A stretch of 64,000 nucleotides of DNA, from contig NZ_KB907505.1 of NCBI RefSeq assembly GCF_000382065.1, positions 96,657-160,656 on the forward strand. Reading direction: 5' to 3'. This document shows, piece after piece, positions 1-8,860 of the stretch. Positions within the stretch are counted from its first letter, which is position 1, and each line of letters starts with the position of its first letter. The position numbers and the translations under genes were made by a program. The stretch comes from Stenotrophomonas hibiscicola ATCC 19867 (GTDB taxonomy: Bacteria > Pseudomonadota > Gammaproteobacteria > Xanthomonadales > Xanthomonadaceae). Below the pieces are notes generated by a model, which saw only the letters and a program-made list of their open reading frames with translations, had not been told where the DNA came from and ran no database searches.

Positions 1-526
1 CGATGCACACCGGGCACTGGCCTACGCCGATGTCGAACTGCCGATCGGCCACGGCCAGAAGATGATGAAGCCGGTCATCGAGGGCCGTACCCTGCAGGCG
101 CTGGACCTGCAGCCGGGTGACGAAGTGCTGGAAATCGGCACCGGCAGCGGCTTCCTGGCCGCCTGCATCGGCGCGCTGGCGCGCGATGTGCTGAGCCTGG
201 AAATCGACCCGGAGCTGGCCGCCGCCGCGCGTGCCCGCCTGGACGCTTCCGGCCTGGGCAGCAACGTCCGCGTGGAAGTGGCCGATGCCCTGTCCTGGCA
301 GACCGAACGCCGCTTTGACGTGATCTGTGTCACTGGTGCGGTCGACGTGGTGCCGTCACAGTTCGCCTCGTGGCTGCGTCCGGGTGGCCGCCTGTTCGTG
401 ATCCACGGCCGCTCGCCGGCGATGGAGGCCCTGCTGGTCAAGGCCGACGGCAGCTCCGAGTCCCTGTTCGAGACCGATATCGATTACCTGCGTGGTGCCG
501 CCCCGGCCCCCCAGTTCCACCTCTGA
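1..526 (+). CDS. Protein-L-isoaspartate O-methyltransferase family protein, 5' end outside window
   Basis: The reading frame is open from base 2 to a TGA at 524-526, so the N-terminal part lies upstream of the window. The visible part contains the SAM-binding motif I segment VLEIGTGSGFLAACIGAL, preceded by the lead-in ELPIGHGQKM typical of L-isoaspartyl methyltransferases, which repair or methylate damaged Asp/Asn residues in the cytoplasm. It ends 16 nt before tolC; xanthomonads commonly have this pair upstream of tolC. Many such PCMT-family copies lack proven repair activity, so family membership is firmer than the exact substrate. Confidence 0.85.
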   Translation, partial: DAHRALAYADVELPIGHGQKMMKPVIEGRTLQALDLQPGDEVLEIGTGSGFLAACIGALARDVLSLEIDPELAAAARARLDASGLGSNVRVEVADALSWQTERRFDVICVTGAVDVVPSQFASWLRPGGRLFVIHGRSPAMEALLVKADGSSESLFETDIDYLRGAAPAPQFHL

Positions 527-542
527 GTCCAAGGAAGCCGCA

Positions 543-1901
543 ATGATCCGCCGATCCCTCGCTGTTGCGCTGGCCACTGCCCTGCTGCCGTTGTCCGCCC
601 ATGCCGCCGACCTGCTGCAGGTCTACGAAATGGCCCGCAACGGCGATCCGCAGCTGTCGGCCGCCGAATCGACCCGGCTGTACGACAAGGAAGGCGCCGT
701 GCAGGCGCGTGCCGCCCTGCTGCCGCAGATCAACGGCCAGGCCGCGCTGAACCGCACGCGCAGCGAGCCGAACGCCGACGCCAACTCCGGCTCGTTCACC
801 AACAAGCGCCGCACCTACACGATCGACGGCAGCCAGACGCTGTTCAACTGGACACAGATCAACAACCTGCGCTCGCAGCGTGAGCTGAGCAAGGCGGCGG
901 ACTTCACCCTCGAATCGGCCAACGACAACCTGATCGTGCGCACCTCGGCGGCCTACTTCAACGTGCTGGTGGCGATCGAATCGCTGAACGCCGCGCAGAC
1001 CAACGAAGCGGCCGCGAAGAAGCAGTTCGACTTCGCCGACAAGCGCCTGGAAGTGGGCCTGGCGCCGATCACCGACGTGCACGAAGCCCGCGCCCAGTAC
1101 GACCAGGCGCGTGCCAACACCATCATTGCGCAGAACACCCTGGCCGATAACTACCAGGCCCTGACCGAACTGACCGGCCAGCCGGTGACCAACCTGCGTG
1201 GCCTGCCGGCGGACTTCCGCCCGGAAGTGCCGGCCAACCGCGGCAACATCGATGAGCTGGTGCAGCAGGCCACCACCCAGAATCCGGCGCTGAAGGCGCA
1301 GGAGCTGAAGGTCAGTGCGGCCGAAGCTGGCGTGCAGGCTGCCCGCGGTGGCCATTACCCGACCCTGTCGCTGGGCGGCAGCTGGGGCAAGAGCGCGACC
1401 TGGGGCGACAGCACCGGCGCCGGCTCCTTGTCGCCGGACGCACGCACCAACAGCATCGGCCTGACCCTGAGCGTGCCGATCTTCTCCGGTGGTGCCACCC
1501 AGTCCGGCGTGCGCCAGGCGCTGGCCCAGCGTGACATCGCCCAGGACGGCTACGAGCAGCAGAAGCGTGCCCTGGACCGCAATACCCGCAATGCCTACCA
1601 GACCCTGGTGCAGGGCATCAGCGAAGTGGAAGCCCGCCGCTTGGCGGTGGTCTCGGCGCAGAGCGCGTACGACGCTTCGCAGGTCGGCCTGGAGGTCGGC
1701 ACCCGTACCGTGCTGGATGTGATCCAGAACCAGCGCATCCTGTTCTCGGCGCAGCTGGACTACGCCCAGGCCCGTTACACCTTCCTGCAGAACCGCCTGC
1801 TGCTGAGCCAGTCGCTGGGTGCACTGGACGTGGCCGAGCTGCAGGACGTGAACCGCCTGCTGACCCAGGACGCGGGCAATCCGGCAACGACGACGCACTG
1901 A
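543..1901 (+). CDS. tolC: TolC family outer membrane efflux protein
   Basis: The 452-residue product is a type I secretion/efflux outer-membrane channel. It has a signal peptide (about residues 1-22, ending AHA before ADLLQVYE) and the two tandem OEP repeats of the family. Helical stretches are rich in A, Q and E, and segments such as TVLDVIQNQRILFSAQLDYAQARY are typical of the second repeat. It would form the trimeric outer-membrane duct for inner-membrane pumps encoded elsewhere, since no pump genes are adjacent. The start at 543 was chosen because AAGGA lies 7 nt upstream and gives a proper signal peptide. A strong terminator follows. Confidence 0.95.
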   Translation: MIRRSLAVALATALLPLSAHAADLLQVYEMARNGDPQLSAAESTRLYDKEGAVQARAALLPQINGQAALNRTRSEPNADANSGSFTNKRRTYTIDGSQTLFNWTQINNLRSQRELSKAADFTLESANDNLIVRTSAAYFNVLVAIESLNAAQTNEAAAKKQFDFADKRLEVGLAPITDVHEARAQYDQARANTIIAQNTLADNYQALTELTGQPVTNLRGLPADFRPEVPANRGNIDELVQQATTQNPALKAQELKVSAAEAGVQAARGGHYPTLSLGGSWGKSATWGDSTGAGSLSPDARTNSIGLTLSVPIFSGGATQSGVRQALAQRDIAQDGYEQQKRALDRNTRNAYQTLVQGISEVEARRLAVVSAQSAYDASQVGLEVGTRTVLDVIQNQRILFSAQLDYAQARYTFLQNRLLLSQSLGALDVAELQDVNRLLTQDAGNPATTTH

Positions 1902-1921
1902 GCCGTCGCCTGCCGGCAACG

Positions 1922-1949
1922 AAAAGCCACCCGCGAGGGTGGCTTTTTT
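1922..1949 (+). terminator. Rho-independent terminator of tolC
   Basis: AAAAGCCACCC, the loop GCGA and GGGTGGCTTTT form an 11-bp stem ending in six T residues. It lies 20 nt after the tolC stop. A-tracts on the left also let it work for the convergent gene. Confidence 0.92.
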
Positions 1950-1996
1950 GTGGGCGGCGCGTACGGCCCGACCCACGCATGGCGCGTGGCCGGCCG

Positions 1997-3217
1997 TCAG
2001 CCCGGCCACGCGCCTGCCCGTTCCACTGCGGTCAGCACGCACAGCGCCGTGGCCAGGGGCGCAAGCACCATTGCAGCACCCGGCATCGGCGCACGGACAC
2101 GCAGTGCCGCCGGACACAAGGCTGCCATCACCAGCAGGGTTGCTGGACCCGGCAGCACCGGCAATGCGCCGGCCGGCGCTCCCAAGGCCAGCAGCGCCGC
2201 CGTCAGCACCACGGTGACCGGTATCAGCCGCGTCCGCAACCCGGGCGCTTCATCACCGGCCACAGGCCGGAGCTGCGCTGCCAGGTGTGCGGCCAGCGAC
2301 AACAGCACCAGCAGCAGTGCTGCCAGCCCGGCCATGCCCGCCAGCGGCAGCAACGGCAGCAGCCACTGCAACTGCGGATGGCCCTGCAATGCCACCGACA
2401 ACGGCCGCGTACTGTCCAATACCGGGAACTCGACCAGGCCGGCCTGCAACGCGGCCAGCATGATCAGCAGCAGCATCGCCAGCAGCAGCGCGGCCGCCAG
2501 CAGCCAGGGTGATCGCGTGCGCGCCTGCCGGCCACGTCCGGGAAATCCCAGTGCCAGCCCCACACTGGCAAACACCCCCAGCAAGGGCACGCTTGCCGCC
2601 AGCACCCCGCCGGGGCCGAATCGATAGGGCGCGGTGGCGTCCGGCAGCCACGGAATCCAGTTGGCGTAGTGCACGTGGCGAACCGCCAGCGCCAACAGCA
2701 ACAGCCCAACACCGATCTTCACCGTCAACAACACGCAGACCGTCAACGCGATGCGACGCGGGGGCAGCAGCACGAACGCACCCAGCACCAGCAGACTGGT
2801 GACGGCCATCACCGGATCCGGCAGCGCGCTGCCGGTTTCAATACCGCGACTGGCAAACACGGCACGCGCGTGGCTGGCCGTGGACTGCGCCACGCCGGCG
2901 CTGGTCATCACCAGTTCCAGCAGCAGTGCAGTACCCAGCAGCCGCGCGGCTGCCGTGCCCCAAGCGGCCCGCAGCAGGCCGTGCAGGCCATCGGCTGCGG
3001 GCTGCTGCTGGTTCAGCACGTGCAGGCAATACAGCATCGGCGCCGTGCCCAGTGCGGCCAGCAGCAGACTCAGTACGATGGCCGGACCCGCCTGGGCGGC
3101 GGTGTACTGGCCAACCAGGGCGATCACGCTGCCACCCAGCAGCAGGGTCAACGCCACCATCGCGAAGTGATCCATTCCCAGCAGCGCGTGCCGGCCACGG
3201 CGGTTATCGCTGTCCAT
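1997..3217 (-). CDS. APC-like amino-acid permease family membrane protein
   Basis: The 406-residue protein consists almost wholly of hydrophobic segments (about 10-12 predicted membrane helices) with short Arg-rich cytoplasmic loops such as GFPGRGRQARTRSPW. Overall layout and the first helices (FAMVALTLLLGGSVIALVGQYTAA) resemble amino acid/polyamine antiporter-type carriers, but no substrate can be assigned. The start at 3217 was chosen for the AAGAGGG ribosome site just upstream. It is convergent with tolC. Substrate and direction are unknown, and a divergent membrane protein of another family is possible. Confidence 0.65.
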   Translation of the reverse strand: MDSDNRRGRHALLGMDHFAMVALTLLLGGSVIALVGQYTAAQAGPAIVLSLLLAALGTAPMLYCLHVLNQQQPAADGLHGLLRAAWGTAAARLLGTALLLELVMTSAGVAQSTASHARAVFASRGIETGSALPDPVMAVTSLLVLGAFVLLPPRRIALTVCVLLTVKIGVGLLLLALAVRHVHYANWIPWLPDATAPYRFGPGGVLAASVPLLGVFASVGLALGFPGRGRQARTRSPWLLAAALLLAMLLLIMLAALQAGLVEFPVLDSTRPLSVALQGHPQLQWLLPLLPLAGMAGLAALLLVLLSLAAHLAAQLRPVAGDEAPGLRTRLIPVTVVLTAALLALGAPAGALPVLPGPATLLVMAALCPAALRVRAPMPGAAMVLAPLATALCVLTAVERAGAWPG

Positions 3218-3446
3218 CGCAAGCCCTCTTGAATCCGCACAAGCGCGGTCGACAGGAGGCTGGCAGCGTGCGCCAAGTGGCGGTATCAGAATCCGTACTG
3301 TGCGCACCGCGATGTGACCACAAACACGTTCGCAGCCACGCATCCGGTCCTGCTGCGACAGGAATCCGGCTGCTAAGCAGAATTGATGCAGTCGATCACG
3401 TCAGTCGGTCCGCGTAGCATCCGCCCTGGCGGTGTTGCTGCCCGGC

Positions 3447-4745
3447 TCAGCTGCGCGGCGGCGGCAGGTGTGGCGCGACCAGCGCCAGCGTGCGCTGCAG
3501 GGCACCGCGGCCGTTGCTGACCAGCGTGCAACCGGCACGGGCCATGTCCTCGCGCGCCTGGGCGTCGCCCAGCAGGTGCTGCAGCAGGTCACCTACCGCC
3601 TGCACGTCCTCGCCGATCAGCAAGGCACCGGCCTCACGCATGCGGCGGGATATCTCGGCGAAGTTGTGCAGGTGGGGGCCGGTCACAGCCGCAGTACCCA
3701 TTGCCGCCGGTTCCAGCAGGTTGTGGCCACCGATCGGCTGCAGGCTGCCGCCGACGAAGGCAACCTGCGCGCAGGCATAGAACGGCATCAGCTCGCCCAG
3801 GGTGTCGATGACGAATACATCCGTGCCGGCCTCGGGCCATTGCTTCGCACGGCGGGTCGCCACGCTCCAGCCCTGCTCGCGCGCCAGCGCCTCCACCTTC
3901 GGGAAGCGCTCGGGGTGCCGCGGTGCCCACAGCAACAACAGGTCGGGGTGCTGCTGGCGCAGGCGCCGATGCAGGTCGATCACCGCCTGCTCCTCACCAT
4001 CGTGGGTACTGGCCGCGATCCACACCGGGCGCCCGGCGGGCACGCAGGCATGGAACTGCTCGACGAAGCCCTGCACATCCGGCGTGGCGATATCGAACTT
4101 GAGGTTGCCCAGCGCCTGCACCTGTTCCCGCGCAGCCCCCAGCTGCACGAAGCGCTCGGCGTCGTCCTGCGACTGCGCGGCCACGCAGGTAACCGTACGC
4201 AGCGCACGGCGGATCAGCGCCGCCAGCACCCGGTAACCGCGCAGCGAACGCGCTGACAGGCGGGCGTTGAGGATGTAGACCGGAATGCGGCGGTCGCGGC
4301 AGCCGAACAGCATGTTCGGCCACAGCTCGGTTTCCAGGATCAGCGCCAGGCTGGGCTGGAAGTGGCCGAGGAAGCGGTTGACGCTGCCCGGTACGTCGTA
4401 CGGCAGGTAGACGTGGTCCAGCGCATCGCCCCACAGCGCGCGCACGCGCTCCGAACCGGTCGGGGTGATGGTGGTGATGACCCAGCGGATGTCCGGACGC
4501 TGCTGGCGCAGGGCATTGACCAGCGGCGCGGCGGCATTGACCTCGCCCACCGAGACCGCGTGCAGCCAGACCCGCGGCTGGCCGGTCGGCTGCGGATACG
4601 AGGCATAGCGCTCATCCCAGCGCCGGAAGTATTCACGGACCCGGAAACCGCGCCAGACCAGGTGGTACACGGTGATCGGCAGCAGGATGTAGAGCACGGC
4701 CGAATACAGGCCGCGCAGGATCCATTCGACAGGGTCTTTACGCAT
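3447..4745 (-). CDS. waaA: 3-deoxy-D-manno-octulosonic acid (Kdo) transferase
   Basis: The 432-residue, GT-B fold glycosyltransferase adds Kdo to lipid A precursor on the inner face of the inner membrane. An N-terminal membrane anchor (about residues 12-30) is followed by HAVSVGE (residues 62-68), which carries the catalytic Glu of KdtA/WaaA enzymes. Further on are the ETELWPN block and, in the C-terminal domain, VGGSLQPIGGHNLLEPAAMG, which binds the CMP-Kdo donor. The start at 4745 gives the standard MRK N-terminus and family length. It is divergent from lpxL, the next enzyme type in lipid A assembly, with a 60-nt shared promoter gap. Confidence 0.95.
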   Translation of the reverse strand: MRKDPVEWILRGLYSAVLYILLPITVYHLVWRGFRVREYFRRWDERYASYPQPTGQPRVWLHAVSVGEVNAAAPLVNALRQQRPDIRWVITTITPTGSERVRALWGDALDHVYLPYDVPGSVNRFLGHFQPSLALILETELWPNMLFGCRDRRIPVYILNARLSARSLRGYRVLAALIRRALRTVTCVAAQSQDDAERFVQLGAAREQVQALGNLKFDIATPDVQGFVEQFHACVPAGRPVWIAASTHDGEEQAVIDLHRRLRQQHPDLLLLWAPRHPERFPKVEALAREQGWSVATRRAKQWPEAGTDVFVIDTLGELMPFYACAQVAFVGGSLQPIGGHNLLEPAAMGTAAVTGPHLHNFAEISRRMREAGALLIGEDVQAVGDLLQHLLGDAQAREDMARAGCTLVSNGRGALQRTLALVAPHLPPPRS

Positions 4746-4805
4746 GCGGCAAGGATACGGGAGCCCCCCGGGAAAGACACGCAGCCGGGTTGGTAGAATG
4801 GCGCC

Positions 4806-5723
4806 ATGTCCGATGCCACCACCGCCATCCGCCCGTCGCTGCGCGATCCCCGCAACTGGCCGATGTTCACCGCCATGCTCGGCGCCTTCGCCATCGCCCG
4901 CCTGCCGTGGATGCTGCAGCGTGCGCTCGGCCGTGGCGTCGGCTGGATCAGCTGGCGCCTGCTCGGCAGCCGCCGTCGCGCCGCCGAGGTCAACCTGAAG
5001 TTGTGCTTCCCGGAAAAGGACGAAGCCTGGCGCCAGCGCCTGGTGCGCGACAGCTTCGACGCACTGGGTGTGGGCGTGTTCGAGTGCATCCGCGCGTGGT
5101 GGGGCAGCATCGACCGCATCCGCCCACAGGTGCAGATCGAAGGCCTGGAACATCTGCGGCGGATGCAGGCCGAAGGCCGCGGCGTACTGCTGGTGTCCGG
5201 CCACTTCATGACCCTGGAGATGTGCGGCCGCCTGCTGTGCGACTACGTCGATCTTTCAGGCATGTACCGCAAGCACAAGAACCCGGTGTACGAGTGGGCG
5301 GTGAAGTTCGGCCGCCTGCGCTATGCCAGGGCGATGTTCGCCAACGAGGACATCCGCGCGACCGTGCGCCACCTGAAGAAGGGCGGCTTTCTCTGGTATG
5401 CGCCGGACCAGGACATGCGTGGCAAGGACACCGTGTTCGTCCCGTTCTTCGGCCATACCGCGTCCACTATTACGGCCACCCACCAGCTGGCGCGCATGAC
5501 CGGCTGCGCGGTGATTCCGTACTTCCACCGCCGCGAGGGCGGAAAGTACTTCCTGAAGATCGGCGCGCCGCTGGAGAACTTTCCCAGCGAGGATGTGGAA
5601 GCCGATACCACGCGGGTCAACCAGGCCATCGAAGCGATGGTGCGCGAGGCACCCGACCAGTACCTGTGGATCCACCGCCGTTTCAAGCGCCAGCCGGGCG
5701 GGCGGAGCGATTTTTACAAGTAG
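4806..5723 (+). CDS. lpxL: LpxL/HtrB-type lipid A acyltransferase
   Basis: The 305-residue protein belongs to the lysophospholipid acyltransferase superfamily and transfers a secondary acyl chain onto Kdo-lipid A at the inner membrane. The catalytic H-x4-E motif is visible as H133/E138 in GHFMTLEM. It is followed by the substrate-binding PDQDMRGKDTVFVPFFG block, and a hydrophobic N-terminal anchor lies at about residues 20-40. Whether it acts as LpxL, LpxM or LpxP cannot be told from sequence alone. Its TAG stop (5721-5723) is supplied by the GTAG head of a SMAG repeat. It is divergent from waaA. Confidence 0.88.
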   Translation: MSDATTAIRPSLRDPRNWPMFTAMLGAFAIARLPWMLQRALGRGVGWISWRLLGSRRRAAEVNLKLCFPEKDEAWRQRLVRDSFDALGVGVFECIRAWWGSIDRIRPQVQIEGLEHLRRMQAEGRGVLLVSGHFMTLEMCGRLLCDYVDLSGMYRKHKNPVYEWAVKFGRLRYARAMFANEDIRATVRHLKKGGFLWYAPDQDMRGKDTVFVPFFGHTASTITATHQLARMTGCAVIPYFHRREGGKYFLKIGAPLENFPSEDVEADTTRVNQAIEAMVREAPDQYLWIHRRFKRQPGGRSDFYK

Positions 5724-5742
5724 ATCCACGCCATGCGTGGAT
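5720..5742 (+). repeat. SMAG/REP palindrome at lpxL 3' end
   Basis: GTAG head followed by the ATCCACG/CGTGGAT stem. The TAG of the head is the lpxL stop codon. It is inverted relative to the SMAG at 6286-6308 on the other side of the RAYT gene. Confidence 0.9.
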
Positions 5743-5765
5743 GCTCTTCGATTCCGTTCCGTGAT

Positions 5766-6215
5766 TCACAACGGCCAGCGGCACCAGGCGTACGGGTATT
5801 CCCCCACCACGCACGCCAGGCCCGCACGGACTGGATTGGCCAGGATGTACATTGCCTTCTCGTGAAGCGATTCGTCGGTCCGCACGGCATGGTCGTGATA
5901 GCCGTGCTGCCACAGCGCGCCCTGCCGCTCCAGCCGTCGGTTCAGCAACCTGCTGCTGCGTGACTTCAGAAGGGGCATGCACTCGGCCAGGGTTCCACTG
6001 CGCAGTTCCATCAACCAGTGCAGATGGTCAGGCATCACCACCCAGGCGAGACTGTGGCTGAAGCCCCTACGCTCGACGAAGCGCAGGGTGTCGATCAGGA
6101 TCGCCATGTTCGCCGCATCGGCGAATAACGGTTCACGGCCAAGGGTTGCCGTGGACAATGAGTACACGTTGCCGGTTCGGGAATACCGACCGTAGCGGAG
6201 TCTGGGGCTGGCCAT
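5766..6215 (-). CDS. REP-associated tyrosine transposase (RAYT, Y1_Tnp family)
   Basis: The 149-residue single-strand-type transposase is of the IS200/IS605-related family that is thought to bind and move REP palindromes. The HUH-like metal site is visible as MPDHLHWL (H64, H66), and the likely nucleophile is Tyr123 in YILANPVRAG. The start at 6215 gives the family-typical R-Y-x-R/T-G-N-VY-x-T/S N-terminus. The gene lies between inverted SMAG palindromes (5720-5742 and 6286-6308) whose GTAG ends point outward, with two further copies upstream. It looks intact. It separates lpxL from the O-antigen ligase-like gene. Confidence 0.92.
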   Translation of the reverse strand: MASPRLRYGRYSRTGNVYSLSTATLGREPLFADAANMAILIDTLRFVERRGFSHSLAWVVMPDHLHWLMELRSGTLAECMPLLKSRSSRLLNRRLERQGALWQHGYHDHAVRTDESLHEKAMYILANPVRAGLACVVGEYPYAWCRWPL

Positions 6216-6285
6216 GGCCCAGCGTGCGATACACACGAAGGCACAGGTAGTGGAGGTTGGCGTGCATTTGCGTCGGGAAAGCCCC

Positions 6286-6308
6286 ATCCACGCATGGCGT
6301 GGATCTAC
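6286..6308 (-). repeat. SMAG/REP palindrome upstream of RAYT
   Basis: Exact reverse complement of the 5720-5742 element: ATCCACG...CGTGGAT followed by CTAC. It lies 70 nt upstream of the RAYT start codon. Confidence 0.9.
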
Positions 6309-6337
6309 TATGGCGACATGCGCCCAATGATCGTCCC

Positions 6338-6358
6338 ATGCACGCCATGGCGTGGATC
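6338..6358. repeat. Degenerate SMAG palindrome without GTAG
   Basis: The inverted repeat around GCCATGGC with the GCGTGGAT half-stem is kept, but the GTAG tetranucleotide is missing and the left half-stem is altered. Confidence 0.6.
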
Positions 6359-6388
6359 CACCGCGGCGACGTTCGTTCGGTACGTGCA

Positions 6389-6411
6389 GTAGAGCCACGC
6401 CATGCGTGGAT
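6389..6411 (+). repeat. SMAG/REP palindrome
   Basis: GTAG head, then AGCCACG/CGTGGAT stem. It ends 6 nt from the stop codon of the downstream minus-strand ligase-like gene. Confidence 0.88.
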
Positions 6412-6417
6412 GGACGA

Positions 6418-7749
6418 TCACAGCAGCGGTGGCGCGTCGTCCGATTCCCGCGCCAGCAGGCTGCCGGCGAACAAGGCAGCGAGCAGCACGGTCAGGCCGC
6501 CCCAGAACGCGGAATAGAACGCCAGATGCGTGTTGAGCGGGAACACGGTGACCGCCAGCGCCAGCATCGCAGGGCGGGCCCGGTCACGCGCGGCCGTCGG
6601 TGCATAGCGCCAGGCCCGCCAGGCCTGGGCCACGGCTGCCAGCCACAGCAGCAGGCCGATCACCCCGGTTTCTGCCAGGATTTCCAGCACGATCTGATGC
6701 GCGTGCAGGGCGGGAGCATCCCCCCATACCGCCAGCCCCTCTTCGGCCACGCAGGCGGGATAGGCATCGCGGAAACCGCGTGCGCCGACGCCGTTGAACG
6801 GGTGTTCTTCGATCATGCAGACGGCGGCTTCCCAGATACGCGCGCGCCCCGACAGTGCCTCGTCGACACCGCGTTCGCTTCCATCCCACGCCATCGCGGT
6901 ACGCGCAAGGCGTTCGCGCAGCTGCGGCACGCCTGCGGTGAGCACGCCGGCGCCCAGCACGCCGAGCAGCGCCAGCAGCAGCATCCGCTTCATACCGAAC
7001 TGGCGCACGCCGCTGTAGGCCAGCACCAACGCGAAGGTGATCCACGACGCGCGCGAGCCGGCCAGCAGCAGCACGCAGCCCAGCGCCGCCGCGGCCAGTA
7101 CCCAACCCGGATTGCCAAAGCGACGCGCCAGCGGCAACAACAGGAACGGTGAGAGACTGGCCAGGACCTGGCCGAACTTCAGGTTGCACGGCCCGAGTGC
7201 CCCACTGAGGCGATCGACCACGGCTGCCTCAGTGGCCGGGCACAACGCGTGACCACTCACCGCAAGCTTCAGCTGCTCAAGCGACCAGAACCACGGGCTG
7301 GTTCCGGCCAGCGCCTGCACCAGCGCATCCAGCGTCCATGCGCCGGTGATCAGCGCCAGGCCGCCGAAGGTCAGCCGCCTGCGTTCCGGCGTGGCCACCG
7401 CGATCGCCACCAGCCACATGAAGGGCAGGTAGCGCAGGCCGGCAGCCGCCTTCGTCCACGACGCTGCCGGATCGATTGCATCAAATGCCGAGAACGCCTG
7501 CGGCAGCCAATAGCCGAGGAACAGGATGGAGGTCAGCGCCCACGCTGCCGTGCTCAACAGATGCGGGCGGCGCTGCAGGCGGCGCATGACCATGCGCGCG
7601 GCGGCGTAGACCGCGCCAAGGCCCAGCACGGTCTCCGCGATGCCCGGCAATGGCCACAGTGCTACGTACGTCAGCACCCACCACGGCGCCCAGCGCCCGG
7701 CGCGGTCGTCGCGCACGGTGACGGCGGAGTCAGCCAGCGAGGTCGGCAT
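6418..7749 (-). CDS. O-antigen ligase/polymerase-like (Wzy_C) membrane protein
   Basis: The 443-residue, multi-helix inner-membrane protein has about ten hydrophobic segments. Its long periplasmic loop between the last helices carries the Wzy_C/WaaL-type signature: RARIWEAAVCMIEEHPFNGVG, then ALHAHQIVLEILAETGVIG, with the conserved Arg and His of the family. Such proteins join or polymerise surface glycans on undecaprenyl carriers. It overlaps the upstream GT4 gene by 20 nt, so the two are probably translated together in one LPS-decoration operon near waaA and lpxL. The start at 7749 was chosen as the only ATG giving a short pre-helix N-terminus; a GTG slightly downstream is possible. Ligase and polymerase cannot be told apart here. 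Confidence 0.82.
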   Translation of the reverse strand: MPTSLADSAVTVRDDRAGRWAPWWVLTYVALWPLPGIAETVLGLGAVYAAARMVMRRLQRRPHLLSTAAWALTSILFLGYWLPQAFSAFDAIDPAASWTKAAAGLRYLPFMWLVAIAVATPERRRLTFGGLALITGAWTLDALVQALAGTSPWFWSLEQLKLAVSGHALCPATEAAVVDRLSGALGPCNLKFGQVLASLSPFLLLPLARRFGNPGWVLAAAALGCVLLLAGSRASWITFALVLAYSGVRQFGMKRMLLLALLGVLGAGVLTAGVPQLRERLARTAMAWDGSERGVDEALSGRARIWEAAVCMIEEHPFNGVGARGFRDAYPACVAEEGLAVWGDAPALHAHQIVLEILAETGVIGLLLWLAAVAQAWRAWRYAPTAARDRARPAMLALAVTVFPLNTHLAFYSAFWGGLTVLLAALFAGSLLARESDDAPPLL

Positions 7750-8845
7750 AGAGGCGGAGGGTATCGCGCTGCATGGCCTGCAGCGTAAACGGGATGCGGG
7801 TCGGCAAGAACGGCGGCTGCGCCAGCAGGGCCAGCGCACGTTCACCCAACGCGCGTGCATCGCCCAGCGGCACCGCGCCAGCGGGCTGCAGCTGCCGAAG
7901 CAGTTCGCCGACGCCACCATGATCCCAGCCCAGCACCGGACGGCCGACCGACAGCGCCTCGACCACGGTGCGGCCAAACGCTTCCGGTTTGTCCGACAGC
8001 TGCAGCACCAGATCGCTGGCCGCATAGGCCTGGGCGATGCGCGCGGTCGGCGTGCTGATCTGCACGGCGTCGGTCACGCCCAAGGCAGTGGCCTGCCGGC
8101 GCAGGTCGGCCACGTAGGCTTCGCGGCCCGGTTCATCGGTGCCCAGCATCCACAGCTGTGCCGGCACACCAGCTGCACGTACATCGGCGAGCAATTGCAG
8201 CGCATGGGCATGTCCCTTCAGCCGGGTGCCCCGCCCCGGCAGCAGCAGCAGCGGGCCCCCGACCTGCGCCAGCCACGGGTAGTCGGCTGCCAGCGCCAGT
8301 CGTGGCCGGCGGTCGGCGCGGGCCACGCGCGGAAACTGTGTGACGTCGACGCCGCGCGGAATCACCTGCAGCTTCGCTTCGGGTACCGTCGGATAGTGCC
8401 GCTGCACGTAGTCGCGCACGGTGTTGGACACGCAGATCACGCGTTCACCGCTGGTCATCACCGCGCTGTAGCGACTGGGCGAATTCAACCCGTGCACGGT
8501 GGTTACCCAGTGCGGGCGCTGGGCGGCGGGCATGGCACGGATCGCGTACAGGCCCAGCCATGCCGGCAGCCGCGAACGGGCGTGCACGATGTCCGCGCCG
8601 ACTTCAGCGAACAGGCGGCGCAGGGTCGGCAGGTGGCGCAGCGTCAGCAGCGATTTGCGGCCGATGTCGAGGGTGAGGTGCTCGGCACCGCTATCGAGCA
8701 GGGGCTGCACCAGGCGGCCACCGGCGGAGACCACCAGCGCACGATGGCCGGCAGCGACCAGGGCCGCAGCGATTTCCAGGGTCGAGCGCTCGACACCGCC
8801 GGAGTGCAGCGCCGGCAGCAACTGCACCACGGTCAATCGGCGCAT
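7730..8845 (-). CDS. Glycosyltransferase family 4 protein
   Basis: The 371-residue, GT-B fold transferase is most likely for LPS or another surface glycan. The N-terminal acceptor domain starts with VVQLLPALHSGGVERSTLEIA, which is typical of GT4 enzymes. The C-terminal donor domain has PGRGTRLKGH and the retaining-GT E-x7-E motif in EAFGRTVVEALSVGRPVLG, which holds the nucleotide sugar. The sugar specificity is not readable. It overlaps the ligase-like gene downstream and follows a small zinc-finger gene 15 nt upstream, so all three probably form one operon. Confidence 0.9.
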   Translation of the reverse strand: MRRLTVVQLLPALHSGGVERSTLEIAAALVAAGHRALVVSAGGRLVQPLLDSGAEHLTLDIGRKSLLTLRHLPTLRRLFAEVGADIVHARSRLPAWLGLYAIRAMPAAQRPHWVTTVHGLNSPSRYSAVMTSGERVICVSNTVRDYVQRHYPTVPEAKLQVIPRGVDVTQFPRVARADRRPRLALAADYPWLAQVGGPLLLLPGRGTRLKGHAHALQLLADVRAAGVPAQLWMLGTDEPGREAYVADLRRQATALGVTDAVQISTPTARIAQAYAASDLVLQLSDKPEAFGRTVVEALSVGRPVLGWDHGGVGELLRQLQPAGAVPLGDARALGERALALLAQPPFLPTRIPFTLQAMQRDTLRLYADLAG

Positions 8846-8860
8846 CGAAAAGGCCGCCGT

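Noticed and set aside
438..2117. Long open frame antisense to tolC
   Set aside because: In high-GC DNA, frames opposite real genes stay open by codon bias. It lacks a recognisable domain and tolC is unambiguous.
6286..6411. Closely spaced palindromes resembling a CRISPR array
   Set aside because: Repeats are SMAG/REP elements in alternating orientation with irregular spacing and no spacer-like uniform units.
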